A stretch of 64,000 bases of DNA from contig OZ022247.1 in the NCBI GenBank assembly GCA_963978895.1, positions 18,140,637-18,204,636 of the forward strand. The letters are read 5' to 3'. Shown here one piece after another: positions 52,785 through 64,000 of the stretch. Each line of letters starts with the position of its first letter. Positions within the stretch are counted from its first letter, which is position 1. The position numbers and the translations under genes were made by a program. The notes beneath the pieces were generated by a model that did not search any database, was not told the origin of the DNA, and saw nothing but the letters and a program-made list of their open reading frames with translations. Origin of the DNA: Erpobdella octoculata. Lineage: Eukaryota > Annelida > Clitellata > Hirudinida > Erpobdellidae.

Positions 52785-52828
<44 letters not shown>

Positions 52829-52902
52829 CACATACATACATATAGCCATATATATATTTATAGCCATACAATAAATATGGCTATGAATCCATACTCCCAA
52901 CA
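52785..52902 (-). repeat. Partial 3' LTR of the gypsy element
   Basis: Minus-strand LTR start TGTTGGGAGTATGG at 52902 lies directly after a purine tract (AAAGAGAGGGAGG, 52915-52903 on the minus strand) that serves as polypurine tract. The same ~120 bp recurs at 61185-61307. The other LTR border was not found on this side. Confidence 0.6.
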
Positions 52903-55753
52903 CCTCCCTCTCTTTATAGAAAATCATATGATTTTCTACTAGGGTCCAGTACTATCCGTTTTGGAGGGTTGCAATAACGTTTAGGTCTTGCCTCCGGTTC
53001 TATTCCTGTTGGAATGTTAGTCAACTCCTCCGGATTGACTTCATCATCCATATGGCTCGGAACATGGTCTCTTTGTCTATTCTCTCCATCCCCATTTTCC
53101 GTCACCCGAGGGGTTGCGTTTATGTCTGGTTTCAACATCTCTTCCTCTCCTGGGAACACAATCCTTACTGGAGCTTTCTCTCCATCACTTTTATCTTGCA
53201 GAGGTACTGGCATGTCGAATGTCTCAAACATTTCTTTAAGTGCCCAATCTAAATTCCTTGGTCTTAATTGATTTGTATGCCTTTTTGTAATCCTTCGTAA
53301 AGAGTTTTTCCAATTCTTTTTAAAATCTTCCCTGGTATCCATCTGGGATGGTTTGGATTTTTATAATCTCTAGCGTACACCGCATTTTGTTTTTTTAAAG
53401 ACTCTTGGTCTTGCCCCATTCCTTTTGTCAAATTGTCTCTTCATGCAAGATTTTTTTTCTGAATACTTTTTGTCTTTTTTTGTACTTAGTTGTAAGTCTG
53501 ATAGGGGTGTTCTAATTTGTCTCCCCAAAAATGTTTTTGCGGGAGATTTTTGATGTGGACTAGATGGGCATGGTGTAGATCTATAGCACAATAAAAACAT
53601 TTGCACCAATTCCTCGGTAATTTATTCACCTTTTAGCTTTTGTATGGTTCTTTTGAAAGTATCAACAAATCTTTCTGTTTGATTATTACTGTGTGGATGA
53701 AAAGGAGGTATTCGGATATGACTGATAAATTTTGACTGACAAAACCTTTCAAATTCCATAGAAATAAACTGTGTTCCGTTATCTGATACCAATGTCTTGG
53801 GAAATCCATACCGAGCAAACATTCTGTTCAGCTCGCGAATTGTCGTTGTTGAAGTAGCCGCACTCATTTGTATTATTTCTGGCCATTTTGAATATGCGTC
53901 CACAACAATCAGAAACATTGAATTCTCCATTGGTCCTGCAAAATCAATGTGATTTATCTCCCAGGCCTGTGATGGTTTAGGCCATGGTGACAACGTGTTT
54001 TTTTATAGGCCTTTTAGCTGCTTTTTGACATGCATCACAGCTTTTCACCATATTTTCAATGTCTCTATCGATTCCATGCCAATAAACCGACTGTCTGGCC
54101 AGCATTTTCATTCTCGTAATTCCTGGATGACCCTTATGTAGCATCCTCAATATACGCTGTTGCAGTTTTTTGGAATTACCGCTCTTACACCCATAAATAG
54201 AATGCCATCATGTAAAGTCAAATCAGTTGCTTTACTTTGGAATGCATTCCAGTTTGATCCAGGTTTATCTTTTGACCAAAAATCCCTTTTTAATGATCTC
54301 ACTTAACTCTCTGAGTTCAGGGTCTTCTTTTGTCATAATTTGAATATTTTTCTTACTAACAGGTAATTGTCTCATCGTATCCTCTTGTAGCATTGTGATG
54401 TCTTTGTTTACACCTGCTATTATCAAATCCTCATTTCCTGTTGTTTTTTGGAATCAATGAGTCTTGATAAAGCATCAGCTTGACCAAAATTTGCTGTTCG
54501 TCGATATTCGATTTCAAAATCATAAGTTAAGAGTATCAGTTCCCATCTCTGCAGTCTGTTTGCAGCGTGTGCAGATATTCCTTTCTTTGAACCAAATACT
54601 GACAAGAGAGGCTTGTGATCGGTCAATAGCGTAAACCGCCTTCCATAAACAAATTTATGGATTTTTTTACCGCAAAATCTAGGGCTAAAGCTTCTTTTTC
54701 TATTCGGCCGTAATTCTTTTCTGCTTGGGTCAGCGCACGGCCTGCATGAGCGACTGTTTTTTCTGTTCCATTAAGAAATCGGTGTGAAATCACTGCTCCA
54801 ATTCCGTATTCACATGCATCAGCAGCTATTACGATGTCTCTTTTAGGGTCATAATGCGTCAGCATTAAATTTAATTGTAACACCTTCTTTAGACTTGTGA
54901 AAGATTCCTGGTGTACTCTTAACCATTCAAACTTCTCATTTTTTTCCAAGTCATCTAGCGGCCTTCTCATTTGTCTCATCTTTGGTACAAAAGCAGAATA
55001 GTAACTAACCATACCCAAAAACGATTTTAACTGTTTTCTGTCTTTTGGTGGGGGCATTTCTACCATTACTTTTATTTTTCCTTGGTCTAATTTTCGGCCT
55101 TCTTTGCTGATAATATGACCTAGAAATTTAATCTCTTTCTTGACTCTAAATCCAAAATCTGAAATCCGTTTGAGTAGTTCAAAAACATTCATATTGTGTT
55201 CTTCCAATGTTGTGCCGGTCACAATTACATCGTGCAGGTAAGCCGCACAACCTTTTAACCCTGAAATTAAATTATCCATTGTTTCCTGGAAAATACCTGA
55301 TGCACTTTTTACTCCAAAGGGAAGTCTCTGGTACTGATATAGACCTTTCGGAGTGTTGATCGTAACGAGCTCTTTTGACGATTCGTCCATTTCCAACTGT
55401 AGATATGCATCAGCAAAATCTACTCGAGTAAACCAAGCTCCTTGGTTTAGTTTTGAAAAAATTTCATCCGGTGATGGAAGTGGATGTTGGTGCATCTCAA
55501 GCGCCTCGTTAAGGCCTGTTTTAAAATCAGCACAGATGCGCACCGTTCCGCTTTTCTTTGGAAAGTTTTTCTCAGTTTCTTCTTTTTCAATTCTCTTTTC
55601 TTCTTTTTCTCGAGCTTCTTTTTCAAGTTTTTCTTGTTTTTCTCGAGCTTCCCTCTCAAGCTTCTCTTCTTTTTCTCGAGCTTCTTTATCAACTAGAAAT
55701 TTAAGATATTGTGCTATGTTTGAATCTTGGTCCTTTGACATCCTGGTCGCCAA
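52903..55753 (-). pseudogene. Ty3/gypsy pol relic with internal deletion
   Basis: Begins MATRMSKDQDSNIAQYLKFL then a Lys/Glu coiled coil (gag start), joined directly to RT at VRICADFKTGLNEALE; gag body, protease and the first RT block are missing. RT: WFTRVDFADAYLQLEM, LPFGVKSASGIFQ and YLHDVIV, where the family has YLDD. RNase H: IVIAADACEYGIGAVISH, MTDHKPLLSVFG, ADALSRL. Integrase: zinc-binding HPGITRMKMLARQSVYWHG and CDACQ, then core HIDFAGPMENS, VSDNGTQF, NNQTERFVDTFKRT. The C-terminal domain extends to 52914. Frameshifts near 54002 and 54624 and a stop near 53618. Not functional. Confidence 0.88.
55739..55752 (-). other. Primer-binding site of the gypsy element
   Basis: Minus strand TGGCGACCAGGATG, two bases after the LTR end ...AACA. 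It starts with TGG, the complement of a tRNA 3' CCA, and is in the expected position ahead of the gag start at 55753. Confidence 0.7.
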
Positions 55754-55861
55754 TTGTTATATCTTTATTATTCTAAATTATTGATAATAATTATTATCTA
55801 ACTATTGTGGTTGCTAAACAATTATTTAGATCTGAAGTCAATTATTATTGAAATTACATTG

Positions 55862-56025
55862 TAATAGTTTATAGTCCTCTACACCAGGTGTTTTAAGACT
55901 GAAATGTCTGTATGTAGGAAACAACTAAGTACTTCCTGTCGTGGATCATAATTTGATCCTTTTAACTTTTCCCTCCTCCTTTCTTCAGGCTTGGGACTGG
56001 CTCGCAATTAGCGAGGCGGAGTTGA
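55862..56025 (-). repeat. A-tailed SINE, family 'CCAGTC', full copy with 13-bp target duplication
   Basis: Flanked by TGAAATTACATTG at 55849-55861 and 56026-56038, exact over 13 bases. Minus-strand head TCAACTCCGCCTCGC, body GCCAGTCCCAAGCCTG, AGGAGGGAAAAG, ATGATCCACGACAGGAAGTA, tail GGTGTAGAGGACTATAAACT. 164 bp. Target duplication of this length and A tails in sister copies show LINE-mediated retroposition. Confidence 0.85.
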
Positions 56026-56464
56026 TGAAATTACATTGGCTTTGTTTTATGAAGTAACTAAAAAGGAAATAGGACAAAACTTAAAGCGACAAACCAAAGG
56101 GCGATTAGAAAATATGAGAAAAAAAATTGAATCGAAACATAAAGACTGACAGCAGAAGTTTTTGCAATTATATGAAAAGCAAGCAAAAAAGAAAAGACAA
56201 AATGGGGCCACTAAAAAACAACCAAGGCAAGATTATAACCGATGATGAAATTACGGCAGAAATGCTCAATAACTATTTTGGATCAGTTCTTACAAAAAAG
56301 GACTTAAATTGCATTCCAGAGCCAAGACGAAAGTGCGAAGAGAATTTTGATCAAGCAATGACAGACGTTATTATCACGAAAGAAATGATTGTGGACTTGC
56401 TGGGAAAACTACGAGAAGACAAATCACCAGGAATAGACGAGATTCCAAAGTTTTTGAAAGAAAT

Positions 56465-56825
56465 GAGACATGATGTTTCCTGTTTAGCGCCGTGGTGTCA
56501 TGGCGTTTCGGCTCGTGAGCGAAGTTAAATTTGAATTGTTTTATTGTTTCACGTGGAAACTGTGAGTTTTTTTCTTTTCTTCTGTATTCCCTTTTCTAAA
56601 CCTTTCTTTCTCTAATAATGTACTCTAGGGATTTTTTATTAAGCCTCTCTCAATCTTCTACTCTGCCCACTCGCACTGTTCGCCGTAAGATTTATTATCT
56701 TGATATTCTTAACCTAAATTATATTAGGAAATTTAAACGTATTGCTAAGTGCAACTCTTCTTTCTCTGATTTCTCTATATCAAATCCTTTTCTTAAAATA
56801 AACAATCTTAAAACTAATAATAGTC

Positions 56826-56893
<68 letters not shown>

Positions 56894-56896
56894 TAC

Positions 56897-56980
<84 letters not shown>

Positions 56981-59867
56981 CCTAGTTCTAGCCTTAATAT
57001 AGCCACCCTTAATATTCGTTCTCTAAATAATAAATCACTCTTTATCTCTGAGCTAGCCCTGTCTAACTATCTTGATCTCTTTCTCCTGACTGAGACCTGG
57101 CATGAATCTGCTTCTTCTCCTTCTCTCCTTGCTTCTGTTCCTACTGGCTTCTCTTTTGTTGAGCAGGCTAGGCCTCCTACTAATCCTTTTTCTGCTCAAC
57201 ATTCTTCCTATGGTGGCATATGCCTTCTCTTCAAGTCTTCCTATTCTGTCTCTCTCAATTCTTCTACTAATACTAAATTCTCATCTTTTGAATGCCTCTT
57301 TACTTCTGTTAAAATTAATTCTTTTAAGTTCAATTTAATAGGTATCTATAGGCCTCCTAAATGCTCTAAACCACAATTTCTGGAGGATTTCTACAACCTT
57401 TCTGAATCTCTCTTCTCTCTATCTACTCCTTCTTTTATCATTGGGGATTTTAATATTCCTATTAATAAAACTAAGGACTCTTTTGTTTCTCAATTTCTTG
57501 AAATCTTATCTACTTTTAACTTCTTTCAGCATTGTGACTTTCCGACTCATAATCGGGGTAACACATTGGATCTTATTATTTCTCCTCTTTTCTCTAATAT
57601 AAGCAATCTTTCACCTGTTAATCTTCACTTTACTGATCACTACTTTATCTCTTTCACCTTACCTCTATCTCAACCTTTAATTAATCTTACTTCAGTCACT
57701 AAAAGGTGTTGGTCTAGATTTGATAATATTCAATTTTCAAATTTATTTCTCACCTCTGGGTTTTCTTCTTCTTCTTTCAATGATGTTGATTCCTTTATGG
57801 ACAATCTCAATCTGACGATTTCATCCATACTGGATACTTTGGTTCCTTTTGAGACGTTTAAGTTTCGACTCTTTTCTAAAAAAGCTCCTTGGTTTGATCG
57901 TGATTGTGTTCTCTTGAAGCAATCTGCACGTAAAGCCGAGCGAGCTTATCGTTCTAAATTGTCTAAGGGTTCTTGGTATGAGTGGCAATACCATCTCAAA
58001 CAATACCATAACCTCATCTTTACTAAGCATTCTTCCTTTTTGAGAAAATCTATTGTTCTTGCTTCTAGCTCGAGGAATAGGTGGTCTTCTCTTTCTAAAC
58101 TCCTTAATAAAAAATCTCCTCCTCCTTCTTTTTCTCCTGATGACTATCATAATTTTCTTACCACGAAAATTGAAAGCATCAGATCTTCTAACAATAGTAA
58201 AACCCCTATTTTTTCTAAATTCTCTACTGAAACTTTAACTTTTTTTCTCTCCTATTACACTTGACTATCTTACTAAACTTATTAACTCTATGTCTTCTTC
58301 TACTTGCTGTTTGGATCTCATTCCTACTACTATCTTTAAAGAGCTTTCTTCTGTTCTTTATCCAATTTTACTTGATTTAATTAATCTCTCTTTATCTACA
58401 TCTGTGTTTCCCTCTGTTCTTAAGTCCTCTTTTATTATCCCTACTATTAAAAATGCCTCTCTTGATCCTTCTTCTCTATCTAGCTATAGGCCTGTCTCTA
58501 ACCTATCCTTTATCTATAAAATTATGGAAAGAGTTGTGTATGAGCAAATAAGTGCTTATCTAACTGCTTTCTCACTTCTTCCCTCTTCTCAATCTGGCTT
58601 CAGACCTGGCCACTCTACTGAAACTGCTCTACTTAAGCTTCATAATGACCTTATTGTTTCTTCTGACTCTGGCCTTTCTACCCTTCTTCTTTGTCTTGAT
58701 TATTCATTTGCATTTGATACAGTTGATCACTCACTGTTGTTGGATGTACTTGATAAATCTTTTAATATAACTAGCGATGCTCTCCGGTGGATTAAATCTT
58801 ATCTATCTGGTAGATATTCCTATGTTTCTATTGAATCTTCTAAATCTACTCCTGTAACTCTGAGCTACGGTGTCCCTCAAGGGTCTATTCTTGGTCCTTT
58901 ACTGTTTATTCTCTATACTTCTGAACTTCCTCATATTATATCTTCTCACTCTCTCAATAGCCAAATGTATGCCGATGACTCTTATGTATATTCTACTTTC
59001 TCTAACTCTTCTCTTGAGTCTGTTCTTAACAAAATAGCTGCCTGCCTTCAATCTATTATATCCTGGAGTTCTTCTATGTGTCTTAAACTTAATCCTGACA
59101 AGTTTGAACTAATCTATTTCAACAAGTCCTCTAAATCCCTAAATCATCTTCCTTTGGTTTTGCCACCACCATCTTCTCTTTCCATTTCTCCTTCTCCCTT
59201 GATTCGTAGCTTAGGTTTTCTCTTTGACTCTAACTTGTCGCTAACCCCCCAAATTACTTCTGTTACTAAATCCTGCTACTTTCATCTTCGCCGTATTAAG
59301 CAGCTTCGTCCACTTCTGGATGTTCCTTCGCTGCAACTTCTAGTCTCTTCTCTTGTCCTGTCTCGAATTGACTACTGCAATTCTCTATACTATGGTCTTC
59401 CTGACACTACCCTCTATCCTCTCTCTAAAGCCTTCAACTCGGCTGCTCGCTTAGTTTCTCGCACCTCCTACTCCTCTCACATCTCTCCATCTCTTGTTCT
59501 TCTCCATTGGCTTCCTCTCAGATATAGGGCGATTTTTAAAATCTGTTTAATAATGTACAAAATAAAAAATTGCCTTTCTCCTCTCTACTTAACTAATTTA
59601 ATACATATCCCTCCTAAGTCTGGTCTTCGTTCTTCTTCTCGTAATCACTCTCGCATCTTCACTATTAAGCATTCTTTTGCTAAACGCTCTTTCTCCTACT
59701 CTGGTCCCTATCTCTAGAACTCTCTTCCTTCTTCTCTTACTAACTCTACTTCTCTCACAGTTTTCCGTCGTGGACTTAAAACATATCTGTTTACTAAGTT
59801 CACGACCGAGCACTATTGAACACTGCGGAAATAGCGCTATATAAATAATTGATTGATTGATTGAAAT
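56465..59867 (+). mobile_element. L2-like LINE, nearly full length, one frameshift
   Basis: Flanked by GAAAT at 56460-56464 and 59863-59867. An APE endonuclease in 56618-58264: LNIATLNIRSLNNKS, LFLLTETWHES, NLIGIYRPPKCSKP, FIIGDFNIPINK, HNRGNTLDLIIS, TDHYFISF. The RT in 58290-59717: SSYRPVSNLSFIYKIMERVV, SQSGFRPGHSTETALLKLHN, CLDYSFAFDTVDHSLLLDVL, SYGVPQGSILGPLLFILY, MYADDSYVY (catalytic box intact). The C-terminal region has LVSSLVLSRIDYCNSLYYGL, ARLVSRTSY and VLLHWLPLRYRAIFKI, then a stop at 59715. The 3' end is GCGCTATATAAATAATTGAT with a (TTGA)n tail. A frame break in a T run near 58240 separates endonuclease from RT. Confidence 0.88.
56826..56980 (+). repeat. (AAT)n expansion inside the LINE endonuclease ORF
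   Basis: About 155 bp of AAT/TAA, broken once by TTACAAT near 56893. It keeps frame and encodes about 50 asparagines ahead of the endonuclease domain. Confidence 0.95.
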
Positions 59868-61306
59868 TGTAGAAATTTTGACCAGCTTATTCAAGGATTC
59901 CATCATGTGCCGAGGGACTGGAGAGACGCAATAATAACACCTCTGTTCAAAAAAGGTAATAGATGGGTGACCAGTAATTATAGGCCAGTAAGTCTAACAT
60001 GCATCGTTTGCAAAACGTTAGAAAAGATCATCAAACGTAATATAGTTGAGCATCTAAAAAGCAACAAAACCATACAAAGCAGGCTTTGTAAAAGGAAGAT
60101 CCTGCTTAACTAACCTTCTAGACTTCTTCGAAGATGTTTACAAAAATATAGATAAAAATAACTCAATAGATCTAATTTATCTAGACTTTGCAAAAGCTTT
60201 TGACAAAGTACCTCATAAAAGACTAGAAAAGAAATTGCATGCATACGGAATACAGGGGAAATTACTTAAATGGATCAATAACTGGTTGAAAGAAAGAAGA
60301 CAATGAGTAAGGATTAAAGAAGCGGTCTCAAGTTGGGTAGGTGTAACAAGTGGAGTTTCACAAGGATCAGTGTTAGGACCACTATTGTTTATAATTTGCA
60401 TAGATGACATTGACAATGGAATAGCTTCAAAAATTTCAAAGTTTGCAGATGACACAAAACTATGTGCAAAAGTCAACAACAAGGAAGAAGCAAAGATATT
60501 AGAAAGTAATCTAGCAAAATTATTCCAATGGTCTACAGACTGGCAAATGCTCTTCAATATTGATAAATGTGCAGTAATGCACATAGAAGCAAGAAATAAG
60601 AAATTTGACTACCAACTTGGAGGAAAACAACTGAAATCAACAGAAGAAGAAAGGGACCTGGGAATCATCATCCACCAAGACATGAAACCAAGCATGGAAC
60701 CCACATTTGAAAAAAGACAAAGAAATTCTAGAAAAAGTTCAGCAAAGAGCAACAAAAATGATTAAGGGATTTCAAGCAATAAAGTACGCGGATAGGCTGT
60801 CCACGTGTGGCTTAACAACGTTGGAAATAAGAAGAAGCAGAGGAGATCTCATTGAAACATTCAAGCTGATGAAAAAGGAAGATATTCCAGCATCAAGATA
60901 CATCCATCATCAAGATACATCCAGCATCAAGTTACTTCCAGACAGCAAATAGAGTAGGACTACGGGGTCACAGGCACAAAATCTTTAAACAATCGGAGGG
61001 AAAATTTAAGCAGAGATTCTTCAGCAGCAGTCATCAATGTCTGGAACCAGCTGAGTGAAGAAGCAGTTTCTGTTGAGTTAATTGAACATTTTAAATTGAT
61101 GCTTGGACAAATTGGTTTTTAACCAGTAGTGGTTCTCACAAAGGCTATTTAGTCTTTTGAACCACTTTAAACCATGTTATTATTATTTTAATATATATAT
61201 ACATACATATATATACATACACATATACATATACACATACATACATATAGCCACATATATATTTATAGCCATATAATAAATATGGCTATAAATCCATACT
61301 CCCAAC

Positions 61307-62727
<1,421 letters not shown>

Positions 62728-62735
62728 CATCCTGG

Positions 62736-63621
62736 CAGGGCCGTCAAGAGAAGGGGGGCTGGCGGGGATATCGCCCTGGGCCCCCCTCTGGTCTGAGGGC
62801 TCCCACAGTTAGATAAAATGCTCTCAGTCTCTTTCTAAAATGTACAGCAGACTTTTATAATAAGTCCAATGTGATTTTTGAATTTCAATTCTTTTATTAC
62901 AACCGTCATACATCAAAATTATTTCCTTCTCTCGCCGGAATTTGAAAACAGAACTTCAACTAATAATGTAGTTACATTTCCGCACCAAAATGAAATCCAT
63001 CAAGCTGTTAAATGTCTCTGTGATGTAGACATCGACTTGATCTTTTTTAATTAAACCAGATGTTTATAGAATTAATTTCCATCTTCGTTCTCATCTGATC
63101 TAATTTAAACGTTCTTCATACGGTTCTTCAAGATCATTATCGCTTTCATTCTTTTCATAGCTTTAGATTTTAATCTATTTAACTAAATATATCTTTGCTG
63201 AATATCATAAACAACTTTATGTTGTGCAATCTAAGACGAGACCAAAGTTTAGAAAGTTTGGTTACTTTATTCAATTTTGCTCAAAGATTTGGGTATTTGT
63301 TTATTTTGTTAATTTAAAATCTGATTTGATCATTGAAAACTTTTCCTAATAAATTTACATGTGAAATTGTTTTATTTTAAAATTATTAGTACAATTAAAT
63401 TGTTAATTAAAGGTACTCAATGAAGTTATAGCTGTTATATAGTATTGCGTTCTTTTGCTCTCGGTCGCTTGTCTATTCCCGCTTGCTTTCCCGTTTCCGT
63501 TCTCGGGCATTCTCCAGTTCCCGTTTCCGCTCATTTTTTGACAGATTTAAATTTTTTCACAAAAACCTTCCTCTATTAACTCTCAAGGTTGTGTGAAAAT
63601 TTCATTACGATCATTCCGATC

Positions 63622-63671
<50 letters not shown>

Positions 63672-63748
63672 TGTGTGTAATAGCTAGGGTTCTAGAGGCC
63701 TACCAAAGTGAGTTGCCCCGGGCCTTCTTCATCCTCTCGACGGGCCTG
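62736..63748. mobile_element. hAT non-autonomous element containing a Helitron fragment
   Basis: Termini CAGGGCCGTCAAGAG and CTCTCGACGGGCCTG form inverted repeats. Flanks CATCCTGG (62728-62735) and CCTCCTGG (63749-63756) are an 8-bp duplication with one mismatch. The subterminal CCCTGGGCCCCCCT and GCCCCGGGCCTTC are typical of hAT. The interior is AT-rich and includes the Helitron piece 63445-63625 and a TA run to 63670. Confidence 0.8.
63445..63671 (-). mobile_element. Helitron family A fragment plus TA tract
   Basis: Pyrimidine-rich run (GGTCGCTTGTC, CCGCTTGCTTTCCCG), CGCTCATTTTTTGACAG, CTCAAGGTTGTGTGAAAATTTC as in the copy at 27639-27990. The 5' terminal bases are replaced by a TA microsatellite (63626-63671), and the CTAG end is missing. 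Confidence 0.7.
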
Positions 63749-63756
63749 CCTCCTGG

Positions 63757-64000
63757 TGATGTAGACACTTGCATTGCTCTTGTTACTGTACTTGCAGAGA
63801 ATGACAATGTTAGGGTTTTACTTGCTTATCACTAGAAACTATGTATTACTTAGGTTTAATAAAATGAGCCCCGACATTATTATGCTGAGAAGTTTGATTG
63901 TCATGCCATTGTTTGTTGCTTTCTTGTGATTCATGCTCTGACCAGTTGTGCACTGCCTTGCCATGCTCAGTTCATGTTGAAGTGTCTGTTTTAATTCTGC
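63757..64000. other. Window edge, no gene recognised
   Basis: Sequence between the hAT element and the window end; no open frame or repeat identified. Confidence 0.4.

Larger units (their letters stand above)
56040..61165 (+). pseudogene. CR1-like LINE, interrupted by an L2-like LINE
   Basis: The left part 56040-56464 reads FCNYMKSKQKRKDKM, EITAEMLNNYFGSVL and LREDKSPGIDEIPKFLKE, then the frame resumes at 59868 with IVEILT in the insertion-free reading. It continues with HVPRDWRDAIITPLFKKG, SNYRPVSLTCIVCKTLEKII, DLIYLDFAKAFDKVPHKRLE, GVSQGSVLGPLLFIICIDDI and KFADDTKLCA (FADD box intact). The thumb has RDLGIIIHQDMKPS, VQQRATKMIKGFQAIKYADR and RRSRGDLIETFKLM, ending near 61120. Stops and frameshifts (near 56148, 60112, 60305, 60705) make it inactive. 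Confidence 0.8.

Noticed and set aside
55447..55696. Overlapping frames of Lys/Glu or Ser/Phe character
   Set aside because: Shadows of the coiled-coil segment of the gypsy ORF.

Overview
This is an AT-rich nuclear window from an animal. It carries spliceosomal introns, metazoan housekeeping genes and many animal-type transposons, and no prokaryotic gene organisation. Host protein similarity, tRNA-derived SINEs, L2- and CR1-like LINEs and Helitrons suggest an invertebrate, possibly a marine one, but the species or phylum cannot be fixed from the sequence alone.

Three host genes could be rebuilt exon by exon. DNA topoisomerase I (TOP1, + strand, 5-6469) has 14 exons and encodes about 773 residues. 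A peroxisomal membrane protein 11 gamma gene (PEX11G, - strand, 31155 to 13473) has four exons spread over 17.7 kb. LSM1, the Sm-like subunit of the mRNA-decay LSm1-7 ring (- strand, 47338 to 41090), has four exons. TOP1 and LSM1 each need one GC-AG intron (donor GCAAGT) to keep the conserved frame. A further small + strand exon cluster (15932-16740) inside a PEX11G intron is not recognised.

Most of the rest is mobile DNA. Helitrons dominate. Family A (3' end with a CCCGG/CCGGG hairpin and CCGCTAG|T) has three copies turned into giant fold-back elements carrying an 18-bp minisatellite (9386-10414, 24426-25635, 36545-37712), plus simpler copies on the - strand. Family B (3' end CACTGCTAG|T, about 157-bp internal tandem repeats) lies at 10422-11345, 13624-15155 and 28815-30387. 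There are hAT elements with readable 8-bp target duplications (45687-46354, 62736-63748), hAT transposase relics, a MULE/FLYWCH relic, a mariner MITE, Ty1/copia and Ty3/gypsy relics, several LINE relics and two SINE families.

The right third (52.7-61.3 kb) is a nest. A Ty3/gypsy element on the - strand has its 5' LTR apparently split by an A-tailed SINE and a CR1-like LINE, and that LINE is itself interrupted by an L2-like LINE. The 48.0-49.6 kb stretch holds a broken copy of a PIN/FEN1-like protein family. I found no convincing new gene system. The most unusual structures are the fold-back minisatellite Helitrons, the SINE with an exact 13-bp target duplication, the PIN-like relic and the paired GC-AG introns.
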